Source of the DNA: Hymenobacter cellulosivorans
Lineage (GTDB): Bacteria > Bacteroidota > Bacteroidia > Cytophagales > Hymenobacteraceae
Length of the DNA: 64,000 bases
Reading direction: 5' to 3'
Assembly: GCF_022919135.1 (NCBI RefSeq)
Contig: NZ_CP095049.1
Coordinates: 6,037,667-6,101,666 of the forward strand
Shown here: piece after piece, positions 51,999 through 60,859 of the stretch
How positions within the stretch are numbered: position 1 is the stretch's first letter
Layout of the letters: each line of letters starts with the position of its first letter
Made by a program: the position numbers and the translations under genes
The notes under the pieces: model-generated
Told to the model about the DNA's origin: nothing
What the model saw: only the letters and a program-made list of their open reading frames with translations
Databases searched by the model: none

Positions 51999-52244
51999 GG
52001 CAGGCGGGGTCGAAATACGGGTAGCAGGCAAGGGAACGTAATATTACGCCCGAACGCCGATTTATTGGCACTTACGCACGGCAGCGGGTTTCAGATACTG
52101 CTTTTCCCGCCGCTTGCTGCCACTGGGTCAGTTGTCGAGTTTACGAGCCGTAAAACGGAGGGTAACTTCCTAAAAATAGCCACCTTTACCCGTATCTGCT
52201 CTGCGGTTATTTTTCTATTATGCGTCGTTATTCCGCTATTGTTT

Positions 52245-53252
52245 GTGAAACATACCTCTACCCCACCTTCCGCCGCCGGCTGGCTGCGCGGAATTCGCCG
52301 CTATTTCAAATTTTCGCGCCGCGAAACGTCGGGCTTTGTCGGCCTGCTGTTGCTGATTTTGCTTTTTCTGGCGCTGCCCTGGCTGCTGTTGCCAGCTTTG
52401 CCCCGCTATGATCCGGCTCCCGACCAGCAGCAACTCAACCAGTTGGCGGCCGAGCTGGCAAGCCGCCACCAGCCCCGCACCTTTAAGCCCCGGTACGCCC
52501 GGCGCAACTACCCCCGCTACCAGCCCGTGGCCCAGGTCCGGCTGGCTCCTTTCGACCCCAATGTCCTGACGGCCTCCGACTGGGAAGCCCGTGGCCTGTC
52601 GCACTACCTAGCCCAGCGGGTAGTGCATTTCCGGGACGTCATCGGTGGGTTCAAAGCCAAGGAGCAAATCCGGCGCACCTACGGGCTGCCCGATTCCGTG
52701 TATGCCCGCCTGGCGCCCTACATCCTGCTGCCCGACCAGCTGCCACCGCGCGAAAAGAAGCAATTTGCTACCTCCTATACGAAGGATGGGGCGTCGGCTT
52801 TTGCCGACCGGCCCGCCGGCAAGTTTGCGCGCAAGCCCACGCACCTGGCCCCCTTTGATTTGAACACGGCCGATACCACCCAGCTCATGCAAATTCGAGG
52901 TATCGGGCGGGGCCTTTCCCGGCGGGTGGTGGAGTACCGGCAGCAGCTGGGCGGATTTTTGCGCGAAGATCAGCTCACCGAAATCTACAGCCTGCGCGAC
53001 GCCCCCGACCTGGTGGATAGCCTGCAGAAGTACTCCTTTGTCGCGCCCGGCTTTGCGCCGGCACTGCTGGAAATCAACTCGGCTCCGTTCGAAGTGCTGC
53101 AGGCCCACCCGTACGTAGGCAAGCGCCTGGCGCGGGTCATCGTGGCCTTTCGCCAGCAGCATCCGCCCTTTAAGCAGCCCGACGACCTGCGCCAGATCCG
53201 GATTCTAGACGCCGAAACCCTGGATAAGCTCCGGCCTTACCTGCGCTTTTAA
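52245..53252 (+). CDS. Membrane-anchored helix-hairpin-helix (ComEA-like) protein
   Basis: I choose the GTG at 52245 (335 residues); the frame extends upstream without a start but with DNA overlapping the DinB promoter area. One N-terminal transmembrane helix (SGFVGLLLLILLFLALPWLL) anchors the protein, and the rest would be periplasmic. Three ComEA-type HhH units are visible: FDPNVLTASDWEARGLSHYL, DLNTADTTQLMQIRGIGRGL near residue 200 and LEINSAPFEVLQAHPYVGKR near residue 285. Such proteins bind double-stranded DNA; a role in DNA uptake is plausible. It ends seven bases before the convergent PAP2 gene's stop. Confidence 0.85.
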   Translation: MKHTSTPPSAAGWLRGIRRYFKFSRRETSGFVGLLLLILLFLALPWLLLPALPRYDPAPDQQQLNQLAAELASRHQPRTFKPRYARRNYPRYQPVAQVRLAPFDPNVLTASDWEARGLSHYLAQRVVHFRDVIGGFKAKEQIRRTYGLPDSVYARLAPYILLPDQLPPREKKQFATSYTKDGASAFADRPAGKFARKPTHLAPFDLNTADTTQLMQIRGIGRGLSRRVVEYRQQLGGFLREDQLTEIYSLRDAPDLVDSLQKYSFVAPGFAPALLEINSAPFEVLQAHPYVGKRLARVIVAFRQQHPPFKQPDDLRQIRILDAETLDKLRPYLRF

Positions 53253-53258
53253 ACCCGG

Positions 53259-54083
53259 CTAGTGCTTGATGGCCACCGACAAACCCATACCACCGCCGGG
53301 CACATACGTCGGGACCAGCAGGCATTTCTGGGCTAGCTTGGCCGGCAGCAGCCGCGTCATGGCCGGGTACAGGCGCCACACCGCCTCCGCCGACAAAAAC
53401 CCGATACCGGCTCCGGCTACCACATCGGTTACCCAGTGCCGGTTGTGCAGCACCCGCATCGTGCCGGTGGCCGTAGCTACGGCATAGCCGCCCACGCTGA
53501 TCCAGGGGCTGGTTTTCCCGTATTGCTCGTGCAGCAGCGTAGCCGTCATGAAGGCCTCACTGGTGTGCGAGGAAGGGAATGAGCTGTAGTCGGTGGGGAT
53601 ATCGGGGCGCTGCTCCCGGCACAGGCGCTTCAGGTTACTGGTCACGCCCATATTGACCTGGTGGGCCAGCAGATAGATCAGGGTGAAGGGCACCACGCCC
53701 CGTTCTCCTTTCACGCCGGCCACTTGCAGCGCGTAGGCCGCCACGATGGGCACGTGGCGCGTGTAGTCGTCGAGGCGGGTATCGAAGGTGGGAAAAGCTT
53801 CGCGGGTTTCTTCCTGAATTTCCATTTTAGCCCGCCTTAGCGCGTTGTCCTTACTGCTCAGCCAAGCCACGCCAATCAGTGACAGAGGTACAGCCACCCG
53901 TAGCGTGGCGGGCCGGACCAGCCGCCGCAAGGGCGAGGCTGGTGCCATGGGCCGCAGCACCAGTGGCGCGGGGGCCACAATAGTTGCACTGGAATCAGGT
54001 GAGGACAAAGGAGCCGGGACCTGGGCCACCGAGCGTAGGCTGATCAGGCTGCCGACCAGCAGCAAAACGTAACGAAAACCCAT
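53259..54083 (-). CDS. PAP2-family phosphatase
   Basis: A 274-residue exported or membrane protein with signal peptide MGFRYVLLLVGSLISLRSVA. The three PAP2 signature motifs are present: KRLCREQRPDIP (KX6RP), FPSSHTSEAF (PSxH) and MRVLHNRHWVTDVVAGAG, which carries the Arg, His and Asp of motif 3. So it should be an acid phosphatase acting on lipid phosphates (undecaprenyl or phosphatidate type) at the periplasmic side. It is convergent with the HhH gene, and its divergent partner is the 54272 gene. Confidence 0.9.
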   Translation of the reverse strand: MGFRYVLLLVGSLISLRSVAQVPAPLSSPDSSATIVAPAPLVLRPMAPASPLRRLVRPATLRVAVPLSLIGVAWLSSKDNALRRAKMEIQEETREAFPTFDTRLDDYTRHVPIVAAYALQVAGVKGERGVVPFTLIYLLAHQVNMGVTSNLKRLCREQRPDIPTDYSSFPSSHTSEAFMTATLLHEQYGKTSPWISVGGYAVATATGTMRVLHNRHWVTDVVAGAGIGFLSAEAVWRLYPAMTRLLPAKLAQKCLLVPTYVPGGGMGLSVAIKH

Positions 54084-54271
54084 TAAGGAAGCTGAATTGG
54101 GGTGTGTTTATCGTAGCAATATACTGTTAATCTGCGGCTTGAAAAATAATTTACTTGTACTTGATCGATATTTTTTACTGTTAAGCTGGCCATTTTCCTA
54201 CTGGCCTGCGTATGGACCACAAGCCCTGACAGCCGTGCTGGGGCCTTATTTTTGGTTAATCCTTCCTCAAA

Positions 54272-55138
54272 ATGCTGTTTTTACTGCGTGACAAGCTGTT
54301 CCCAATTTTGGTATTTATCCAGTCCGTACTGTGCGGCTGCGCAAACGACCAGGACCGGGGCAACTTCGAAAAAGTAAGCCAGGCCTACGATGTTAAGCAG
54401 ATTGGCCGCGTGGCCAAGGATGAGGTGGTGGAAAGCTCGGGCCTGGAAATTGCCAACGCCACCGGCGACCTGTGGACCCACGGCGACGGCGGCAACACGG
54501 CCAAGCTCTACCGCATCACCCAGCAGGGCGACTTGCTCCAGACCTTAAGCCTGGACCCGCTGGCCAACAACGATTGGGAAGACCTGGCCCGCGACGAGGC
54601 CGACCGTATCTACATCGGCGACTTTGGCAACAACCAGAACAAGCGCCGCAACCTGGCCATTTACCGTCTCAGCGGCCCCACGCTGCAGGATATCGACACC
54701 ATCCGCTTCCATTATCCCGATCAGCGCAAGTTTCCCCCGAAAAAGCCCCGGCGCAACTTCGACTGCGAAGCCTTCTACTACCGCCAAGACAGTCTTTATC
54801 TGTTCACCAAAAACCGCGGGGAAGGCAAGTGGGTCAAACAATACGTGGTTCCGGCTCGCCCCGGCAACCACGCCGCCCGCCTCGTCGACAGTATCCAGAT
54901 CAATACCTGGATAACCAGCGCCGATATCAGCCCTGATGGCCGCAAGGTGGCCTTGCTCGGCTATGGGAAAGTATACCTGATTGACGTAGTCGCCGGCCGC
55001 AAGCTTTTCGACGGCGCCAAGAGCTGTTTGCCGATTCCTTCGAGTGGACAGGCCGAAGCGCTGGTCTTTGTCAACAACCACGACTTTGTGTTCAGCAACG
55101 AGAAAGGCAAGATTTTCCGCGCTGCCTACCGCCGGTAA
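54272..55138 (+). CDS. Lipoprotein with beta-propeller-like domain
   Basis: 288 residues with an N-terminal hydrophobic segment and lipobox-like VLCGCANDQD (Cys23 probable lipid site). The rest resembles a beta-propeller of SMP-30 or SdiA-regulated type: SSGLEIANATGDLWTHGDGG, LYRITQQGDLLQTLSL, DWEDLARDEADRIYIGDFGN and FDCEAFYYRQDSLYLFTKNR. The DW[ED]LA-type repeats suggest a metal-dependent hydrolase or receptor fold, but no active site can be assigned. It sits alone between divergent and codirectional neighbours. Confidence 0.72.
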   Translation: MLFLLRDKLFPILVFIQSVLCGCANDQDRGNFEKVSQAYDVKQIGRVAKDEVVESSGLEIANATGDLWTHGDGGNTAKLYRITQQGDLLQTLSLDPLANNDWEDLARDEADRIYIGDFGNNQNKRRNLAIYRLSGPTLQDIDTIRFHYPDQRKFPPKKPRRNFDCEAFYYRQDSLYLFTKNRGEGKWVKQYVVPARPGNHAARLVDSIQINTWITSADISPDGRKVALLGYGKVYLIDVVAGRKLFDGAKSCLPIPSSGQAEALVFVNNHDFVFSNEKGKIFRAAYRR

Positions 55139-55194
55139 GCCGGCGGCATTTCGCCCTACTCCGGGCCTTCTGTTCTTTCTAAATTTCCTGCATC

Positions 55195-56076
55195 ATGCCT
55201 CACACTATTCTGGTTACCGGCGCCACGGGCAACGTAGGCTCGGAACTCATCAAAGCCCTGGCCAACCGCGGCCTGACCGTGCGCGCCGGCGTGCACTCTA
55301 TTATTAAGGGGGACCGGCTCAAGCACCTGAACCCCGAAGTGCAGTTGGTCGAAATTGACTACAGCAAGCCCGAAACTCTGCACGTGGCCCTGACCGGCGT
55401 GGAGCGCCTGTGCCTGATTACGCCCTTCAGCGAGGACCAGGTAGAAGTAGCCAAGCGTACGATTGATGCCGCCAAGCAGGCGGGCGTGCAGTACATCATC
55501 CGGCTTTCGGCCGCTGGCGCCGATGCTGAGCCCGGTATTCAGCTGGGGCGCTGGCACCGCGAAATTGAGCGGTACTTGGAGCAAAGTGGTATTGCCTACA
55601 CCATTTTGCGGCCGGGCAGCTTTATGCAGAACTTCTGCAACTACAACGCCGATACTATCTGCCAGGAAGGCAAAATCTACATGCCGCTGGGCGAAGGCCA
55701 GGTGAGCTACATCGACGTGCGCGACATTGCCGCCACCGCCGCCCACATCCTCAGCACCGACACGGCTCCCTACCAGGGCCAGGCCTACGAGCTGACCGGC
55801 CCGGCCGCTTTGAGCACGGCCGAAGTAGCCGCTGCCATCAGCGAGGCTACCGGCCGGCCCGTGCAGTACGTCAATGTGCCCGAGGAAGCCGTCCGCCAGG
55901 GCATGGCCGAGGCCCCGGCCTGGATGCGCGACGCCATGCTCGAGCTCTACGGCCTGTCGAAGGCGGGCTACGGGGCTGGTACTACCAACACGGTGGAGGA
56001 AATCACGGGCTGCCCGCCCCGCACCTTCGCCCAGTTTGCTCACGACAACAGCGCCCGATTCAAGCCGGCTCAGTAA
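55195..56076 (+). CDS. NmrA-type NAD(P)-binding oxidoreductase
   Basis: A 293-residue atypical SDR (NmrA/HSCARG family) with the nucleotide-binding motif ILVTGATGNVGSELIKALAN at the N-terminus, YIIRLSAAGADAEPGIQLGR, GIAYTILRPGSFMQNFCNYN and VSYIDVRDIAATAAHILSTD. The catalytic Tyr-Lys pair is not in the usual place, consistent with a sensor or quinone-reductase-like role. It starts 57 bases after the lipoprotein gene and ends before a strong terminator. Confidence 0.9.
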   Translation: MPHTILVTGATGNVGSELIKALANRGLTVRAGVHSIIKGDRLKHLNPEVQLVEIDYSKPETLHVALTGVERLCLITPFSEDQVEVAKRTIDAAKQAGVQYIIRLSAAGADAEPGIQLGRWHREIERYLEQSGIAYTILRPGSFMQNFCNYNADTICQEGKIYMPLGEGQVSYIDVRDIAATAAHILSTDTAPYQGQAYELTGPAALSTAEVAAAISEATGRPVQYVNVPEEAVRQGMAEAPAWMRDAMLELYGLSKAGYGAGTTNTVEEITGCPPRTFAQFAHDNSARFKPAQ

Positions 56077-56104
56077 CGGCAGCGCCTATCATTCGAACTA
56101 ACAG

Positions 56105-56137
56105 AAGGGGCCTTTCTTACGCGGAAAGGCCCCTTTT
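56105..56137 (+). terminator. Terminator after the NmrA-type gene
   Basis: AAGGGGCCTTTC (56105-56116) with GAAAGGCCCCTT (56124-56135), 12 bp perfect, ending in TTTT. Confidence 0.88.
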
Positions 56138-56389
56138 GCGTGAACTAAGGCCTGTCTACCCAAGACGGAAATTGATTTGGCTGCTTAACTGGTTTAGCAG
56201 GCTGGTTTGGCATGAAAAACAGCCTGATACCGATTGAAATCCGCTGTGTTCAGTAGTTAGAAAAGCCGTTATGAGCCAATCAGCCGGGTTTTTTATTCTC
56301 GACCAGGGGTATACTACAATTAAAAAATCCGCTTAGTTTTACTGCCACTTCAATAATCAACCTTTTACCACCACAACCAGGCCCTAGTT

Positions 56390-56581
56390 ATGAAAACTGG
56401 CAAAGTGAAATTTTTTAATGAGTCCAAAGGCTTCGGCTTCATCGTTCAGGATGACACCAACCAGGATATTTTCGTCCACCAGACTGGCCTGATCCACGAA
56501 ATCCGGGAGAATGACCGGGTTTCCTTCGACGTAATCGAGGGCAAAAAGGGCCTGAACGCCGTGAAAGTAGAGCGTATCTAG
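56390..56581 (+). CDS. Cold-shock domain protein
   Basis: A 63-residue single-stranded nucleic acid-binding protein (CspA family) with RNP1 KGFGFI and RNP2 DIFVH, starting MKTGKVKFFNESKGFGFI. It is a single OB-fold acting as RNA chaperone. Preceded by 250 bases without a gene, in which a TAGTTTTA box lies at 56334-56341. A second cold-shock gene follows at 56800. Confidence 0.95.
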   Translation: MKTGKVKFFNESKGFGFIVQDDTNQDIFVHQTGLIHEIRENDRVSFDVIEGKKGLNAVKVERI

Positions 56582-56740
56582 CTTTCCTTACTCCTGCATC
56601 TCCGCCTCGCTTGGCTACTGCCACCCTGTCTCGACTACGCTTGGGGCAGGGTGGTATTTGTATAGACCCAGCCCTGGCCCGTTGTTCTGTAGGGCGGCTG
56701 CGGCCGGATATAGGCCGGTTCGGACCCGGGAAGGCCTTCT

Positions 56741-56769
56741 TTGATTCGAAAAAAATCCTCTTACATTTA
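56741..56769 (+). promoter_or_regulatory. Promoter of the second cold-shock gene
   Basis: TTG (56741-56743), 18 bases, TACATTTA (56762-56769), close to the Bacteroidota consensus with one mismatch. About 25 bases of leader before the ATG at 56800. Confidence 0.55.
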
Positions 56770-56799
56770 CCTCATTCTTTCATCTCACCATCTTCCAGC

Positions 56800-56994
56800 A
56801 TGAGTACCGGAGTTATCAAATTTTTCAATGAAGCCAAGGGCTTTGGCTTCATCACGCCGGACGGCGGTGGTGAGGACATCTTCGTTCACGCCACGGGCCT
56901 AAAGCAGCCCGTTCGTGACGCTGACCGCGTAGAATTCGAAGTACAGCAGGGCAAAAAAGGCCTGAACGCCGTTAGCGTGCGTCTGGTTGACTAA
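56800..56994 (+). CDS. Cold-shock domain protein, second copy
   Basis: 64 residues from the ATG at 56800 (the frame is open upstream but the conserved start MSTGVIKFFNEAKGFGFI defines the beginning). RNP1 KGFGFI and RNP2 DIFVH are present, and a C-terminal KKGLNAVSVRLVD is shared with the other copy. Both end with GKKGLNAV, so they probably arose by duplication; each has its own promoter. It is convergent with gldH through a bidirectional terminator. Confidence 0.95.
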   Translation: MSTGVIKFFNEAKGFGFITPDGGGEDIFVHATGLKQPVRDADRVEFEVQQGKKGLNAVSVRLVD

Positions 56995-57033
56995 GCTGCC
57001 TTTTCGCAGCTAACTTCTTCGGGAGCTAGCCGC

Positions 57034-57079
57034 AATAAAAAAGACCTCCCTGGCTGCGGCTAGGGAGGTCTTTTTTATT
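57034..57079. terminator. Bidirectional terminator between the cold-shock gene and gldH
   Basis: AATAAAAAAGACCTCCC (57034-57050) with its perfect complement at 57063-57079, A/T-runs on both sides. An alternative stem TAGCCGCA (57027-57034) with TGCGGCTA (57055-57062) overlaps it. Confidence 0.92.
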
Positions 57080-57100
57080 ACGGCTAACAGGCTGGTGAGG

Positions 57101-57580
57101 CTACTGCGCAGCCTTAGCCACCCGCACGCCTACGGCCATAATGCCGGGCAGTTGGTCTTGGCGCATATACTGCTCCAAGACCACGCGGTAGGTACCGGGC
57201 TGGGCAAACTTCTGCTGCCGCAAGGCCAGGAACTGGTGGTCGAAGATGTCGCCGGAGCCCTGCCCGCGCGGTTCGCCGGTTTGCGGGTCCATCAGCAGCA
57301 TCTGGTGCAGCAACTGCGACATGCGCTTGCCGCTGGGGTCCAGCAGCGTGTGCTTCACGTACAAGTTATAGTACCCGTACATCGACTCGTTGCGGATGTT
57401 GAAGTAGATGTCGTAACGCTGCGTCGTGTCTTGAATGTCGAACTCAAACGTGGGCTTTTCCTGCACCGTCCACACGGCTTTGTCGAGCTCCAGATTCTTT
57501 TCATACACTTGGTTCGCGTCGCAGGCGGCTAGCCCGGCCAGCAAGGCCAGGCCCACCAGTAGGTTCAGTCCCTTCCGCAT
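57101..57580 (-). CDS. gldH: Gliding motility lipoprotein GldH
   Basis: 159 residues from the ATG at 57580, which overlaps nothing of ricT's stop (57582) except one base of spacing. The signal peptide ends with the lipobox LAAC (Cys20). The body has YEKNLELDKAVWTVQEKPTF, the TTQRYDIYFNIRNESMYGYY segment, and LLMDPQTGEPRGQGSGDIFD, all typical of GldH. It is part of the gliding/type IX secretion machinery set and resides in the outer membrane. Together with ricT directly upstream it forms a two-gene operon found in many Bacteroidota. Confidence 0.9.
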   Translation of the reverse strand: MRKGLNLLVGLALLAGLAACDANQVYEKNLELDKAVWTVQEKPTFEFDIQDTTQRYDIYFNIRNESMYGYYNLYVKHTLLDPSGKRMSQLLHQMLLMDPQTGEPRGQGSGDIFDHQFLALRQQKFAQPGTYRVVLEQYMRQDQLPGIMAVGVRVAKAAQ

Positions 57581-57581
57581 T

Positions 57582-59222
57582 CTACGAAGCACTTGCGGGA
57601 GCTGAACCGGAACCTGACCCATCTGCGCCGCCACCGGGGCGAGGTGAGCGGGACCCGCGGCGGGAGGAGCGTCCACCCCGTCCGCCACGCTCGGCATTTT
57701 CGTCGCGTGGGGGCCGTGGGGTCCCATCAGCTGCAGCACCACCCGAGTTGCGGGGCGGGCGGCCTTCTGCGCGCGGGGGCCGGCCTTCCCCTGGTCCTTC
57801 AGGCCGGGGCGGCCGGTTTTCCCGGGGCTCTCTTGGCTCCCGGCCTTCCCGCGCTTCTGGCTTAGCTCCGCCTTCTGAGTTACGGCTGCCTTCTCCGCGG
57901 CCCCGGTTGTTACGCCGGTTCAGCGGACGAGCGGCGGCTCCGCGGGGGCGGCGGGTTTCGGTGCTGCCCTCTCCCGCCGAGTCGGCCGGCATGGGCGCGG
58001 GGGCTTTGGCCGCGCCATCCTGACGAACCCCAGCCCGGGGAGCAGCCGATGGCGAGGTGGCAGCCGGGGCCGGAGCCGTAGCAGCTGCGCCACCCTCCTT
58101 CTTCTTTTTGCGCTTAGGCCGCTTGCTGCCCTTAATCTTGTCGTCGAGGCGGTCTAGGTTGCCTTCCACGTGGGCCGATACTTCTGGCTCCTTTTCGGCC
58201 TCCAGTACCGGCGCCAGCAGGTTTTCCGGCTTTTCGCCGCGCTTGTTCATATCCTGAATTTCGCGGACTCGCTCCGTAGCCAGCATTACCCAGTTATTGT
58301 CGCCGCGGAAGGCGAACCACATGCGCCGCTTGAAAATGTCGGTCTTCTGCAAAAAGGCTTCCCCTTTCTCGGTCTGCAGGGGGCGCGACACCTGCGGAAT
58401 GTCCTTCAGGGCATCCAGGTAGGTGTCGAGCTCATAGTTGAGGCAGCACTTAAGACGGCCACACTGCCCCGAGAGCTTGGCCGGGTTCAGGCTCAGGTTC
58501 TGGTAGCGGGCAGCGGTGGTGCTCACGCTCTTGAAATCGGTGAGCCAAGTGGAGCAGCACAGCTCCCGCCCGCAGGAACCGATGCCCCCAAGGCGGCCGG
58601 CTTCGTGGCGCAACGAAATCTGCCGCATCTCGACCCGCACCCGAAACTCGTCAGCCAGGCGCTTAATCAGGTCCCGGAAGTCGACCCGGTCGTCGGCGGA
58701 GTAGAAGAACGTGGCGCGGGTCCGGTCGGCCTGGTACTCCACGTCGGAGAGCTTCATTTTCAGGCGCAGCTCTTCCACTACTGAGCGGGCCCGGAACATG
58801 GTGCCGGTTTCGAGGTCGCGCACCGCATCCCAGCGTTCCACGTCCTGCGGGGTAGCCACGCGCAGAATACCCCGGATTTCCTTGGAGTCGGTGGGCACCT
58901 TTTTTTTGCGCATCTGCAAGCGCACCAATTCGCCCTTGAGCGAGACGTGGCCCAGATGCCAGCCATTGCCCGCAGCTTCAATCACAACAGCGTCGCCAGT
59001 TACCAGGGGTAGGCGGTTGGTATTGCGGAAAAACTCTTTGCGGCCGCCCTTAAAGCGGATTTCAACTATATCAAACTCTTTGAAGTCGACGGGCAGGTCC
59101 ACGTCCTGCAGCCAGTCGAAGACATTTAGGCGAGTACAGCCGCCGGAACTGCAGCTGCCTTTGGAGCCACAGCCCTTTGCGGACGTAGAGCAGCCGCCGG
59201 AGGAACAAGAAGTGCAAGCCAC
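57582..59222 (-). CDS. ricT: PSP1-domain protein RicT with long disordered tail
   Basis: 546 residues. The N-terminus is cysteine-rich (MACTSCSSGGCSTSAKGCGS, then SCSSGGC), and the core (about 50-270) is the PSP1 domain of RicT/YaaT with GSCGRELCCSTWLTDF and SGQCGRLKCCLNYELDTYLD, cysteines that in Bacillus RicT help ligate Fe-S clusters. The C-terminal 200 residues are low-complexity, rich in Arg, Gly, Pro, Ala and Glu (RRPRGAAARPLNRRNNRGRG and PRPPRDENAERGGRGGRSSR-like), resembling RGG/RNA-binding tails. In Bacillus the Ric complex guides RNase Y; this tail may help RNA binding. It is longer than the usual RicT of about 270-420 residues. A TATCTTTG box lies 60 bases upstream. Confidence 0.9.
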   Translation of the reverse strand: MACTSCSSGGCSTSAKGCGSKGSCSSGGCTRLNVFDWLQDVDLPVDFKEFDIVEIRFKGGRKEFFRNTNRLPLVTGDAVVIEAAGNGWHLGHVSLKGELVRLQMRKKKVPTDSKEIRGILRVATPQDVERWDAVRDLETGTMFRARSVVEELRLKMKLSDVEYQADRTRATFFYSADDRVDFRDLIKRLADEFRVRVEMRQISLRHEAGRLGGIGSCGRELCCSTWLTDFKSVSTTAARYQNLSLNPAKLSGQCGRLKCCLNYELDTYLDALKDIPQVSRPLQTEKGEAFLQKTDIFKRRMWFAFRGDNNWVMLATERVREIQDMNKRGEKPENLLAPVLEAEKEPEVSAHVEGNLDRLDDKIKGSKRPKRKKKKEGGAAATAPAPAATSPSAAPRAGVRQDGAAKAPAPMPADSAGEGSTETRRPRGAAARPLNRRNNRGRGEGSRNSEGGAKPEAREGREPREPRENRPPRPEGPGEGRPPRAEGRPPRNSGGAAADGTPRPPRDENAERGGRGGRSSRRGSRSPRPGGGADGSGSGSAPASAS

Positions 59223-59280
59223 GGCTTGGGAATTTATATCGTGAGGTGAACTCAGGGGTTCACACGGAATCGGTTTTGAA

Positions 59281-59288
59281 CAAAGATA
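59281..59288 (-). promoter_or_regulatory. Putative -7 box (TATCTTTG) of ricT-gldH
   Basis: Minus-strand TATCTTTG at 59288-59281 matches TAnnTTTG exactly; no TTG at the expected -33 distance. Start codon 59 bases downstream. Confidence 0.5.
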
Positions 59289-59745
59289 AGCATTTCGGGC
59301 CTCTGCCTTGGTTTGCCCAAAACTCGGCCTTACGGCTCCTTAATCAGGCTTTTTCGGCCCGCAACGACGAACAACGATTCGCCCGCAAAAGGTTTGCGAC
59401 TAAGCAAATCCGAAAACTCTATACTGTTTTGTGTCCGGCTATGACAAGTTCAGGCAACAGAGTTCCTGGTGGCTCTATTAAGGTGCTCAACTAGGCTCAT
59501 TCAGCCGCTGGCAACTACGTCAAAACCTTGATCAGAGCGATAATACACATATTTCTGACTAATATTCAATAATAATAATAAAGCACAAAAACGACACAAT
59601 TACCACATTAAAGCCCGATTAAAATCATATTATTTGCAATAATTTTAAAAATACACTCATAAATCATTGACATTGATAATTATTATCCTCTATTTGGGCT
59701 CATCATTCACCCACATCCTTCACAAACCCAACCAAACCTTTCTGT
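59289..59745. other. AT-rich intergenic region upstream of the HEIGH protease gene
   Basis: About 450 bases without a supported gene. The right half (59540-59700) is strongly AT-rich with CATATTATTTGCAATAATTT-like sequence and includes a TAATTTTA box at 59640-59647 that could be the promoter of the 59746 gene. A short frame at 59246-59494 has no coding character that I can see. Confidence 0.5.
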
Positions 59746-60555
59746 ATGAAAATTACCAAAGTACTTTCCGCAGTAGCCCTTTGCGCTGGCTCAATTGCCG
59801 CCTTATCGTCGTGCTCGAAAGAGTCGGAGCAGGTAACCGCTAAAAACGAAATTTCGGCCGATGCTATCAGCAAAATTCAGCAGCTGGGCTTCACGACCAA
59901 GGACGCTCAGAAGGTTGAAGGCGGCTACCTCGTGGAAGGCGACATCCTGCTGACCGATGAGGCCCTCAACAGCAAGCCCGACTACAAGCTGATGCGCATC
60001 GCCGAGGGCGAGCAGTATCGCACCAACAACCTGGTAAGTGTAGGCTCGGGCCGCACCATTTCCATCCGCGTTTCGACTTCGCTGCCTTCGGCTTACGTAA
60101 CGGCTACCGACGAGCTGATTCGCCGCTACAACGCTCAAAACCTGCTGATTCGCTTCACCCGCGTAACCTCGGGCGGCAACATCGTACTGAGTGCTGCACC
60201 CTCGGGCTCGGGCTACCTGGCTTCTGCTGGCTTCCCCTCGGGCGGCAATCCTTACGGCCAGGTGCTCGTAAACTCTGGCGCTATCGGCACGGCTAACGCC
60301 ACCACGTACATCGCCACCATTCTGGCTCACGAAGTTGGTCACTGCATCGGCTTCCGCCACACCGACTACATGAACCGCGCCTATAGCTGCGGTGGTGCTT
60401 ACACCAACGAAGGTGCCAGCACGGTTGGCGCAGTACACATCCCCGGCACGCCTACCACGGCTGATCCAAACTCGTGGATGCTGGCTTGCATTGGCTCGGG
60501 CGGCAACCGTCCCTTCAACACGAACGACGTGACGGCTCTGCGTTACATCTATTAG
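59746..60555 (+). CDS. M57/HEIGH-type zinc metalloprotease lipoprotein
   Basis: A 269-residue exported lipoprotein: signal peptide with lipobox ALSSC (Cys23). The catalytic zinc motif reads HEVGHCIGFRH (His195, Glu196, His199, His205), matching the dual-action HEIGH metallopeptidase family, with Met-turn-like IPGTPTTADPNSWML after it. Upstream of it are TATDELIRRYNAQNLLIRFT and SGYLASAGFPSGGNPYGQVL. It would be an outer-membrane-associated protease. It has its own terminator and lies 300 bases from the convergent subtilisin gene. Confidence 0.9.
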   Translation: MKITKVLSAVALCAGSIAALSSCSKESEQVTAKNEISADAISKIQQLGFTTKDAQKVEGGYLVEGDILLTDEALNSKPDYKLMRIAEGEQYRTNNLVSVGSGRTISIRVSTSLPSAYVTATDELIRRYNAQNLLIRFTRVTSGGNIVLSAAPSGSGYLASAGFPSGGNPYGQVLVNSGAIGTANATTYIATILAHEVGHCIGFRHTDYMNRAYSCGGAYTNEGASTVGAVHIPGTPTTADPNSWMLACIGSGGNRPFNTNDVTALRYIY

Positions 60556-60566
60556 TAGGTCGAGTA

Positions 60567-60616
60567 CCTAAAGAAAAAGGTCTGGCCCCGCAAGGAGCCA
60601 GGCCTTTTTCTTTAGG
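60567..60616 (+). terminator. Terminator after the HEIGH protease gene
   Basis: CCTAAAGAAAAAGG (60567-60580) pairs with CCTTTTTCTTTAGG (60603-60616), with an inner TGGC/GCCA extension; A- and T-rich ends. The following 240 bases to 60859 contain no gene. Confidence 0.85.
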
Positions 60617-60859
60617 CATTTATTAGTAGCTGCCACTCCTGCCAAAGCTGCCTTGCCCAGCATTATACATGGCTTTATGCTTGGGTTGAAACACGGCAGG
60701 CCAGCTCTTTCAGCCAGACTGGCAACCTCTGACCGTACTAACTAGCCCAAGTATTGGCACTGCTTTGAGCTGGTTCCGACATACCAAAGACCCGGATAGT
60801 AAAGCCTAGTTGCCGTTGCGCTTCACTATCCGGGCCTTGGTGGAGACTTACTGAGACCT

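Noticed and set aside
51939..52244. Upstream part of the helix-hairpin-helix frame
   Set aside because: It overlaps the DinB gene start on the other strand and has no domain; the GTG at 52245 starts a sensible membrane-anchored protein.
56611..56799. N-terminal extension of the second cold-shock protein
   Set aside because: The promoter at 56741-56769 lies within it and the cold-shock fold begins at 56800.
59246..59494. 82-codon frame upstream of the HEIGH protease gene
   Set aside because: Composition looks non-coding, there is no terminator or promoter that fits, and it overlaps the ricT promoter.
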